Assembly: GCA_024516035.1 (NCBI GenBank)
Contig: CM044959.1
Location: 9,925,665-9,989,664, forward strand
Length of the DNA stretch: 64,000 bases
Source of the DNA: Bactericera cockerelli
Lineage: Eukaryota; Arthropoda; Insecta; Hemiptera; Triozidae
Direction: 5' to 3'
Position 1 is the stretch's first letter, and each line of letters begins with the position of its first letter. The notes beneath the pieces were generated by a model. That model was not told where the DNA came from, did no database searches, and saw only the letters and a program-made list of their open reading frames with translations. A program made the position numbers and the translations under genes. Positions 55,405-64,000 of this stretch are shown here, in pieces.

Positions 55405-55625
55405 TATTTCCGGCCCTACCCAGGCTGGATGAGGTTAATGTAGGTAGCTGGTACGAATGGAGGGTAAAACCCCCATCCTAATCCAGTACGTTAAATCAAG
55501 TAGAATCGTTGGCATTAAGAAGGGCATTCAGCCGTCAAAATGTGCCAAAACCAAGAAACCTCAACCATAAGTTTGAACAACGTCGACCCTGCTGAAGCGG
55601 GATAAGAGAGAGTAAAAGAAAAAAA
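55405..55625 (+). mobile_element. Family C SINE, 5'-truncated
   Basis: Central module to tail, in intron 6. Confidence 0.78.
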
Positions 55626-55865
55626 GAATGTGGTACCGTATCAAGAGGGCAAACTTTATGGAAAAGGATTAAATTTAATCTAAGCCTGACACACCCTCAA
55701 ATTGGAGTTTTTAACCATTTACAGCGCACTATAGCTAAGGAACAGCGCACCGAGTTAAGGAATAGTGTCCACTTAGATTAAATCTAATCCTGTTTTTCAT
55801 TTATTTGAGACGTTAACCTCTCATATGATTTCTCTTCTTTTATTTACCTTCTATCAAAACTAATG

Positions 55866-56085
55866 ATAATACTCTTTAGTGGAAGGTTAAAGGTTAAACC
55901 ACCAAGCAAGGTTAATGCTCAAAGCATTTTCTGTCACCTAATCCTTAGAGTCTTATTATTATGTGGTCACAAACCCAAATTAATGAGGAAAAATTCATGC
56001 ACTGGCTGGTATTCGAACCGACCGATCCCTACGCTTACATGGATTACCAGACTAGCACGTTAACCACTTGACTACCAGTGTGCAT
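55866..56085 (-). mobile_element. Family B SINE in intron 6
   Basis: Complete, with a short internal duplication (AAGGTTAAAGGTTAAACC). Confidence 0.78.
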
Positions 56086-56139
56086 GCTTTTGAAGGTAAT
56101 ATTGGTAGCCCTATTAGGAAACTGTTATCAGTTAGTCTT

Positions 56140-56330
56140 ATATTATTTTTACAGAAAGCTTTATTAGGTAGAACCAAAAATATATACAGAAGAATAAAAT
56201 GAAATTTAAAGAAAAACAAAAAGATTAAGCAAATATACAAGAAATAAAAAGAGAATGAAGTTGAAGTTATGTCCTACCTAAAGGGCGGGGTTATTGCCTG
56301 TGGCAATCTCTTCCACCCAACCCTTATTGA
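56140..56330 (-). repeat. Probable LINE 3' end, intron 6
   Basis: Same terminal motifs as 25640-25980. The 99-bp array starts within 10 bp of its end. Confidence 0.5.
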
Positions 56331-57000
56331 CAGTTCACACAGTACAGAATTTCTTTTTCGACAAAATAATTGGCGGCACCCTGTATGATCGCGTCGCAAG
56401 AGAGTTGGCCAGTGAGTCTCGTGTCTTGACAGTTCACACAGTACACAATTTCTTTTTCGACAAAATAATTAGTGGCACCCTGTATGATCTCGTCGCAAGA
56501 GAGTTGGCCAGTGAGTCTCGTGTCTTGACAGTTCACACAGTACACAATTTCTTTTTCGACAAAATAATTAGTGGCACCCTGTATGATCGCGTCGCAAGAG
56601 AGTTGGCCAGTGAGTCTCGTGTCTTGACAGTTCACACAGTACACAATTTCTTTTTCGACAAAATAATTAGTGGCACCCTGTATGATCGCGTCGCAAGAGA
56701 GTTGGCCAGTGAGTCTCGTGTCTTGACAGTTCACACAGTACACAATTTCTTTTTCGACAAAATAATTAGTGGCACCCTGTATGATCTCGTCGCAAGAGAG
56801 TTGGCTGGTGAGAGTCTTGACAGTTCACACAGTACACAATTTCTTTTTCGACAAAATAATTGGCGGCACCCTGTATGATCGCGTCGCAAGAGGGTTGGCT
56901 GGTGAGCGTCTTGACAGTTCACACAGTAGACAATTTCTTTTTCGACAAAATAATCAGCGGCACCCTGTATGATCGCGTCGCAAGAGAGTTGGCCGATGAG
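56327..57000 (+). repeat. 99-bp tandem array in intron 6
   Basis: Seven units start at TTGACAGTTCACACAG; the first five are 99 bp and the last two about 93 bp. Each contains GGCACCCTGTATGAT. 99 is divisible by three, so open frames persist on both strands (33-residue repeats). No start context, splice site or domain supports coding. A single-copy tail (57000-57200) follows. Confidence 0.9.
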
Positions 57001-58012
57001 CGGTGCGGAATCCCGTTCCCCTCCTGATTAGGGAAGACAGGTTCCAGGATGAGATACTCTGGCGTAAGTTCACAAGACTTGGGGATAGCGAGTACTACTA
57101 TACGCCAGTAGTGGAACCAACAAGGATGAATAAGTAAATGGAGAACTCGTCAACTCGTCATGCCTCAGACCTGTCCCCTAAAATCGGCCATCTTCGTTAG
57201 TTTTAACACAGAGGAAATAATAAATTATCGTTCCATTTGGGATTTGACACTTAAAATAATAAAAAAAAAAAACGTTGAATATATTTGTAACAACAGCTGA
57301 CATCTCGTGATGTTTGCCTAAAGACACAATATCTACATAGTTTTGTGATTTTGAGCATTAATATTGGTGGGTGATTTTTTTTTTTTTTATGTACTTTTTT
57401 TTTGGTGTTTCGTTCAAGATGGTTATGGATGATCTTGCAAGAACCTCTAATACATCTTGGGCTTACTATTGAATATTGTTAAATGATGGGATTAAATGGA
57501 CATACATACCTCTGTGGATCTAAGTCTAGATTTTGCGCATTGTCTTTGATGGGGAAAACTAATGCTCAGTCATGACTCAAGATCTCGATTCGATCGGGTG
57601 GGATTCGAACCAACAGGGATCTCTACGCTACCTCTATTACCAGACTAGCGCGTTAACCACCACCTTCTTATCTATATGTATGTACAAGTACATATTTATT
57701 ATGTATACCGGAGCCGTCGGTAAGACGTCTAATCAGCCTCATGTGTTTGGAGCAACTGCAGCAAAATTAGCATAACAATGCTGCCAAAGCAAGCATTACT
57801 TCAGCAGTCGGCTATTTCTGTGTCTAATGCTAGATCCAATACCTGGGTGATTTATTTCAGCCCGCCTTTCATGTTCGGTTCTCGTACAGGTACACTTTAT
57901 CGGTCAGTCGTAGTAGCTCAGTCGTAGTAGCTCAGTCTTAGTAGCTAAGTCCCAGGAACTAGTCCCAGGTGTATTCATCAATGTGACGTCCACGCGGGCT
58001 CAACAAAATTTA
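57001..58012 (+). other. Intron 6, single-copy part
   Basis: Tail of the 99-bp array, then AT-rich sequence with one SINE fragment. No exon recognised. Confidence 0.45.
57590..57665 (-). mobile_element. Family B SINE head fragment
   Basis: GGGATTCGAACCAACAGGGA through GACTAGCGCGTTAACCACC. Confidence 0.7.
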
Positions 58013-58060
58013 TGGCTGGGTCGAGAGCAGGGATCTGGCAAGTACATCTCGACCCAGCCA
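58013..58060. repeat. 14-bp perfect inverted repeat
   Basis: TGGCTGGGTCGAGA at 58013-58026 mirrors 58047-58060 across a 20-base spacer, just before the G14/C14 hairpin. Confidence 0.9.
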
Positions 58061-58079
58061 TTAGACAAACTAATGATCA

Positions 58080-58120
58080 GGGGGGGGGGGGGGTGTTTGG
58101 GGACAACCCCCCCCCCCCCC
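58080..58120. repeat. G14 / C14 hairpin
   Basis: Fourteen G (58080-58093), 13 other bases, then fourteen C (58107-58120): a perfect 14-bp G:C stem, further flanked by CATTAG and CTAATG. Confidence 0.92.
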
Positions 58121-58613
58121 TAATGGCATAAGTCGCTACGCTACAATTCCATCAGTTGCAATGACGGTCAATGCCACTGAAGACGCTTCTCTGAATCGTT
58201 TCTGTCGAGATGAAACCATTCAGATAGCCGATTCCCGTTCGCCTTACTATCGACACCTGTTCTTGCCGCTAGTCTAAGCGACCGCCTCCGCCTACGCCTG
58301 CCATCATGAAACGTCTGATTAAGTGTGAGACCCACGCCAAGTCTTGTCTGTGTGTGAAGTGAAGGCCCGGCGGATTATGAAGTTCATAGCTCTTGAAATT
58401 GAACTTGAATTGAAAAGTTTTAGCGGACACGCCTCCGTTTTGAATGAGTTTCGCGTTTGTGTGGATGACCGCATGTAGGTTTTTTTTTTAAAAATGAAAC
58501 GTTCTTTATTTGGAAAATACAATTACATGTGGGTAGCTGGTACGATTACCAGCGCTTGAAGGGTAAAAACCCCGTCCTGATTCTCTCAAATCAGAACGTT
58601 TAAACTAAGTAAA

Positions 58614-58713
58614 NNNNNNNNNNNNNNNNNNNNNNNNNNNNNNNNNNNNNNNNNNNNNNNNNNNNNNNNNNNNNNNNNNNNNNNNNNNNNNNNNNNNNNN
58701 NNNNNNNNNNNNN
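58614..58713. other. Second assembly gap of exactly 100 N
   Basis: A 100-base placeholder inside intron 6, just after a fragment of the shared SINE central module. No coding sequence abuts it on either side. Confidence 0.97.
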
Positions 58714-59007
58714 GATTGCGTATTGTGTAAGTTAGGGAAAACCGACGCTTAACAATGACTTGTGATATAGATTTTGTTTATTAATTTCGCCCTAAATATC
58801 TAAGATTATCCAACCTAAGCCACTATCACCTAACAGCTGATATAAATGGCGCTGTGATTACTTGAAATTCCCACTAGTTAATAGGGCATAGTGTAGGTTT
58901 GGTTAATCTAATCTGGTTTCATGATTCAGGCTTAAAATACTCTGATAGGTCGGTGAGTGGATTTCGCGTAACGTCTAGATTACAAACTATTTTATTTTGC
59001 ATGTACT

Positions 59008-59358
59008 CAGCCTCCGTGGCGTAACGGTTGTGACTACTGCCCGTAGCCCAGAGATCCTGAGTTCGATCCCCGGTCGGAGCAGACTTTCCACACAGAAAAT
59101 TCTGTTCCCTCCGCACATGTGAGGCTGGCATTTCTGGCCCTACCCAGGCTGGGTGAGGTTAATGTGGGTAGCTGGTACGATTCCCAGCGAATGGAGGGTA
59201 AAATCCCCGTCTTAATCCAGGGCGTTAAATCAAATAGAATAGCTGGCGTTAGGAAGGGCATCCAACCGTAAAAAAATGTCCCACTAACAACCAACCTCAA
59301 CCATGAGGTTGAACAACGTCGACAGTGCTTGAGCTGGATAAGACAGAGTAGAAGAATC
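59008..59358 (+). mobile_element. Family C SINE, full length
   Basis: Complete head-to-tail copy of about 350 bp, ending CAACCATGAGGTTGAACAAC then GATAAGACAGAGTAGAAGAA. The head has A-box- and B-box-like sequence (GTGGCGTAACGG; GAGTTCGATCCC). Confidence 0.85.
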
Positions 59359-59589
59359 ACTCATCTAGCTTTCCAATTTCCTCCCACTTCCTGATGCGTG
59401 AAAAACTTTGTTCCAACTGAGTGGAGAAGGAGAGGAGAGGGCTAGAACTTTAAACTTTCGCTAATAAACCATCAGCACCGGAACAAAAGTTTGCAAAGTT
59501 CAAAGAACTTAGAACTAGAGTAGGTTTCTATTATTTCTTTCGCTAAACCTTTGTTGTTAGAGCAGGGTCGAAGACAAGAGGCTAATAAT

Positions 59590-59793
59590 AATAATATCGC
59601 CTTATTTATACTTTCTGATTAGGACTATTAAGTCCCATTATTCCTGCAGTAAGCCCAACACATATTATTCTGAGGTAAAAATCCCAAATAGGAGGATAAC
59701 TTGTCATGTCCCGGCTAGCTTTCGAACCCGCGATCTCTGGTATCTCTGGATTCACAAAGTGCCGCCTTTACCACTGAGCTACCGGGACAGACA
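59590..59793 (-). mobile_element. Family A SINE in intron 6
   Basis: Near-complete copy, 55 bp before the inverted-repeat element at 59848. Confidence 0.82.
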
Positions 59794-59847
59794 GGGGGTA
59801 TGTTTAAAAGATGTTTTGCACAGTCTGTTGTATAACGTAAGCCCAGG

Positions 59848-60289
59848 ATCCCACTAAGTGCAACATTTTTCCCGGATTTAAAATGGGAAATGTTGTTCGA
59901 TCTCATTTCATCCTAAATGAAGAGTTAAACATGAAACGTTGCGAGACAAAAGCCGTATTTTTCTTTCTAACGAAAGTGGATTCAAATGGAATAAAACGGA
60001 TGAACTGGAAGAAAGTCATTTTTCTTTTGGAAAAAAACGAAAGAAGGTCTTCTTCCAGTTTGGTTAACCAAAATGAATTTATAAAATTATTGTTTCTATT
60101 TCTTTATTCCTGGTTTGTTTTCATATTTCCATTGTTTATATGTTTAAAAGTACCGTAACGCATTTTTATTTCACGAATGGTGGGGAAGCTAAAATTGGAA
60201 GAAAATGGAAATATTTGGAAAAAACCGAACCTGGAATTTTTTTTTAATCCAAAAGAAAAACGCGGCTAAAATGTTGCACTCAGTGGGAT
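59848..60289. mobile_element. 440-bp element with about 24-bp terminal inverted repeats
   Basis: GATCCCACTAAGTGCAACAT at the left mirrors ATGTTGCACTCAGTGGGATC at the right. The inside is AT-rich with no coding capacity supported. Confidence 0.72.
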
Positions 60290-60639
60290 CTCGGCTTCAT
60301 GTTTTTGTTCTTGTAACCAGCTAACCAGTATGGCTACAGCCCGGGAAGATAGCTACAACCCGGGGAGATGAAGGTCTCCAGCCAACTTTAGTCGGCTCGT
60401 CCTGAACCACTAATTCTTATGAACGAGCATCGTGCCAGAACTATTTAATTGTTACAGTGCATTCGTCACATCCACTAACTTTTTGCTCCATTCGTTTTTT
60501 CCCCCTTTTTTTTATTCTTCTTTTTTTGATCTTTTTTTTATCTAAATGAATGTAGGTGGAAGGTGGAACAGTCTTGAGTGCTGCCCGAGATTCAGAGATC
60601 CTAAGTTTGATACCGGGAGGCCAGCATTTCCAGCACAAC

Positions 60640-60890
60640 CCAGGCTGGGTGAGGTATTGCCATCGAATGGCGAGTGAAACCCCTGACATAACTAACTAAA
60701 TTCGTTATAAAATCAACCGAAGATAGGCAACTTCCAGCGAAGTGAAGACTTCGTGATGCTGGCATTCCGGCCCAACCCAGCCTGGGTGAGGTTAATGTGG
60801 GTAGCAGGTTTATGAGTTTCCTGCGAATGAAGGGTAACACCCCCGTAGTGATAAGACCATGCACTTGAAAGCGACGTTAAACACAAATTT
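60640..60890 (+). mobile_element. Family H-type SINE, two partial central modules
   Basis: CCCAGGCTGGGTGAGG occurs near 60643 and a CCCAGCCTGGGTGAGG variant near 60776. The second ends in AAAGCGACGTTAAACACAAA. The 5S-like part (ACCGAAGATAGGCAACTTCC) is badly worn. Confidence 0.62.
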
Positions 60891-61194
60891 AAAAAAAAAT
60901 CGACACAGAAACAAATTTGTACATTTATTTTACATACTATTATTTAATTTTTCTTCTTCTATTCAAAAGTAGATGTACCCTATTTTTAAAAGTCGTTTAT
61001 TTTTCTTTATTTTATCGTGACCTCAATACGATGTCGAACGGAACAAACAGTTAAAATATTTTGCAGTAAGGATTATTTATTGTATTTCGAGCATGCTGAG
61101 AATATGTTTCCACGATTTGGCGAGAGAGACCTTTTGGGGAGTCACTCTGAATGAAGGATATAGGTACCGTACCATGCACCGAAAAAAAGAGAAA

Positions 61195-61910
61195 TAGTAA
61201 AGAGAACAAGAGTGAGAGAGAGAGGGAGAAGAAAAAAAAGGAAGAGGAAAGGAGAAAGAAAAAGAAGGGGAAACAGAAAGGGGTAGAGAGAAAGGGAGTG
61301 AGAGAAATAGAAAGAGAAAAAGAGAGACTGAAAGATAGAAAAAAAGAAAAAGGCAAAGAAAAAAAGAAAATGGAGAGAGAAAAAGAGAAAGAAAGAGAGA
61401 GAGAGAAAAAAAAAAAGACAGAGAGAGAAAGAAAGAGAGAGAAAAAAAAGAGAAAAAGGGAGAGAGGAAGAGAAGAAAAAAAATTTAAAATCTAGATAGA
61501 GAAAAAGACAGAGAGAGAAAAGGAAATGAAAATGAGAGGGAAATAGAAAGAGGAAGAGAGAGAGGGAGCGAGAGAAATAGAGAGAGAGAAAAGATAAGGA
61601 AAGAGAGAGTGGAAAATAGAAAGGCTGAGAGAAAAAGAGAAAGAAAGTGAGAGAAAAAAAAAGAGAAAAAGGAAGTGAGTAAAAAATAAGGAGAGAGATA
61701 AAATGAAATATATATGTATATAGAAAGAAAGAGAGAGAGAGGTAAAGAGAGAGAGAGATAAGAAATAGAAAGAGAATAGGAAAAAGAGAGAAAGAGCTAA
61801 AGCAAATAAAGATGAATAAAAGAAGAGAGAGAAGGAAATTAGAGAAAGAGCGAAAGCAAATAAGGAGGAATAAAAGGAAAGAAAGAGAAAAGTCCTAGTG
61901 ATGAAAAAAA
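61195..61910 (+). repeat. 715-bp purine tract in intron 6
   Basis: A/G-rich with longer A-runs than the tract at 36785. Open frames on both strands (Lys/Glu-rich and Ser/Phe/Leu-rich) are composition artefacts. Confidence 0.92.
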
Positions 61911-62109
61911 AAGACATAGCACGCTATTTACGTTGAATTCTGTCACTTGTAACTTGTCAGGAGCTGTTGTGCAGAGTTTTCAACAGGGCATTTATGTGAA
62001 AGCATAAAAAAACTACCTAGACATGTAGTATATAGTTAAGTGTAGGTACATTAAAAAAAAACGAAACAAAACAAAGCAAAACTGTCAGTAGGGTACAACC
62101 TCTACTTTT

Positions 62110-62225
62110 TTTTCAAGATAAGTGTGCCCCTGAACCACTTTCGCATTACCTACTTCAGGGCACTTTACCTTTACCCTCATGCCATTCCGGAAACGGAAAA
62201 TTTCGGTCAGAATTTTCCACTCCGG
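62110..62225 (-). mobile_element. Family G SINE body in intron 6
   Basis: CCATTCCGGAAACGGAAAAT and CACTTTCGCATT; the head is missing. Confidence 0.7.
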
Positions 62226-62884
62226 GCAAAAATTTGTTGAGCTCGAGACGAAACGATTGACACCAAAAAATTGAATCTAGGACCTACAGTTAGGTACTGA
62301 GTTATAGCAAATTTGTACTCCTTTGTCCTTCTACTGAGACTCATTAGTCCTAAGCAGGTAGTATAAATAAGGCGATATTATATTACTAATCTGAAAAAAG
62401 AATTATATACCTAGTACCCATCGACCATGTCAGGACAATTTCTTCGCTATTCAAAACAGGACATTTAATAAAGGGTAAACCCCGTTGATTTGTCAAAAAC
62501 AAAACAAAAAGGACAGCTTGAAAGAAGCATTTTTATTTATATTTTAATAATTTATAAATAATTTATTTATTAATAATTTATAATAGAGTTTTATAGCAAA
62601 ATTAATGTAAACCAGACCAAGTGCGCTGTGATTGGTTGAAACTCTGACTTTAGAGATGGTTTGGCTAATGTTATGTATACATGTGTGTATATTGTATAAT
62701 AATTGTAAGTACCTATAATGAATATCATCTTGCTTTTTATTTTTACAAACAAGTATTGTCACCTGCACCATCAAAACAAAAAAACAAATTAAATAAAAAA
62801 ATAAATTCTAATAAGAACTAGAGAATTGTTGTTGACAATCGGCTTTTACAATCTGTTTAAGTGCATGTAGATAATTATTTAATA

Positions 62885-63080
62885 ATAATAACACTCTTAA
62901 GTGGAAGGTAACCACCAGGCGACGTTAATGTTCAAAGAATTTTCTACTACCTAACCCTCAGATTCTTAATTATTATTATGTGGTCAAAAACTCAAGTTAA
63001 TGAGGAAAAATTCATGCACTGAGTGGGATTCGAATCAACGGATCCCTACACTATCTGCATGGGTTACCAGACTAACAGTG
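62885..63080 (-). mobile_element. Family B SINE in intron 6, right end
   Basis: Tail and B box present, head worn. Confidence 0.75.
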
Positions 63081-63169
63081 AACTTTTAAATTTGTAGGTA
63101 CGTTGAAATTTTGCAGACTCGTTCGTAGTAATTCACAATACATAATGACATATACACAATTAAATTATG

Positions 63170-63335
63170 TATTTGATTAAGAACATTGGTTACTGATCCG
63201 GAAGTTGCGGGTTTGAATCCCGGCCGAAGCGGAAAATTCTGACCCTGATTTACCGTTTCAAGAATGTCATGGATGGAAAGGTAAAGTGCCCTGAAGTAAT
63301 GTGAAAGCGGGTCCGGGCACAACTACCTTTTTTAT
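63170..63335 (+). mobile_element. Family G SINE in intron 6
   Basis: GCGGGTTTGAATCCCGGCCG then AAGTGCCCTGAAGTAATGTG. Confidence 0.75.
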
Positions 63336-63394
63336 ATTTAAAAAAAAATGTAGGTATTACCTAGACCTAGAAAAATAGTTATAATAATTTAATA

Positions 63395-63600
63395 ATAATA
63401 ATATCGCCTAATTTATACTGCCCGATTAGGACTATTAAGTCCCATTATTCCAGCAGTAAGCCCAAGACGTATTATTATGTGGTAAAAATCTCAAATGGGA
63501 GGATAACTTGTCATGTCCCGGATGGGTTTCGAACCCGCGACCTCTGGAATCTCTGAAGTCACACAGTGCCGCCTTTGCCACTGAGCTACCGGGACAGACG
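63395..63600 (-). mobile_element. Family A SINE in intron 6
   Basis: Near-complete copy followed by a short duplication of its head (GACAGACGGACAGACCGGGA). Confidence 0.82.
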
Positions 63601-63744
63601 GACAGACCGGGACAGATAGTTAATAGATGTTCCCAAAATATTAATACATTACCTTTAATTTGTCTTCTCTTTTTCTTAACGACTCTGTGACAAAACCAAA
63701 GAACTAGCCTCACCCAGCCTGAATTTTGACGCGAATCGTCCTTT

Positions 63745-64000
63745 ACCACTAATTCCCATTATTCCAGCAGTAAGCCCAAGACACATTATTATGTGGTAAA
63801 AATCCCAAATGCGAGTATAACTTATCATGTCCCGACTGGGTTTTGAACCCACGACCTCTGAAATCTCTGGAGGACGTACACTCATTGAGTCCCGTTGACC
63901 TTTTTTTCATGTCATTGAGTCCCGTAATTTTAGCAGGTACCTCAGACCATATGACTCATTGAGTCCCCTAATATTTTTGGGTCTACCAGATTCACAGAGT
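63745..64000 (-). mobile_element. Family A SINE, interrupted, running off the window
   Basis: Body and B-box region to about 63872. An insert of about 110 bp with three copies of TCATTGAGTCCC follows, then GATTCACAGAGT resumes the head. Confidence 0.7.

Noticed and set aside
56294..56878. 194-residue repeat protein (33-residue units)
   Set aside because: A 99-bp period preserves frame by arithmetic; the reverse strand is equally open.
61151..61917. Lys/Glu-rich and Phe/Ser-rich open frames on opposite strands
   Set aside because: Same low-complexity purine tract read both ways; no evidence of a gene.
53932..64000. LanB2 exon 7 (second LE repeat)
   Set aside because: Searched for a Cys-rich, GC-rich segment with splice sites; none seen, so the next exon is outside the window or in the 58614-58713 gap.

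Overview
The window comes from a large, AT-rich, transposon-rich animal genome, most likely an insect or other arthropod; I cannot assign the order. It holds one real protein-coding gene: the first six coding exons of the laminin gamma subunit (LanB2/LAMC1 type) on the + strand. They lie at 21100-21237, 29307-29580, 42914-43031, 43886-44072, 51691-51821 and 53750-53931. Every junction has AG/GT splice sites and the phases join without a break. They encode 343 residues: signal peptide, complete laminin N-terminal (LN) domain and the first laminin EGF-like (LE) repeat. The gene runs off the right end, because intron 6 is over 10 kb and no seventh exon is visible.

Layout. 1-17971 is an inverted, diverged copy of about 31155-49773. 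It carries second, antisense, intact copies of LanB2 exon 4 (10346-10532) and exon 3 (11597-11714), and ends at a run of exactly 100 N (17972-18071). 18072-31150 is the single-copy centre with the promoter region, exons 1 and 2 and a satellite array. 31155-49773 is the gene-sense arm with exons 3 and 4. 49774-64000 holds exons 5 and 6, three satellite or purine arrays, many SINEs and a second 100-N gap (58614-58713). The simplest reading is that the left arm is the other haplotype of the same locus, joined in reverse by the scaffolder. A real inverted duplication is not excluded.

The two copies can be compared like alleles. The right copy carries a 7.4-kb foldback element with a 9-bp target duplication (32614-40012), and the left copy has the empty site. 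The left copy carries two adjacent kilobase palindromes bounded by TA (5144-8774), a LINE fragment (13640-14545) and 38-bp repeat blocks that the right copy lacks. The copies also differ in satellite length, in the number of decoy exon-3 fragments, and by a deletion that fused two SINEs at their tRNA-like B boxes.

The rest is intronic and made mostly of short retroposons. I recognise seven tRNA-headed families (called A-G here) and one 5S-rRNA-headed family (H). Family C and family H share a central module, so these are modular SINEs. No RNA gene, CRISPR array or second host gene could be supported, and nothing resembling a novel multi-gene system was found. The unusual content is structural.
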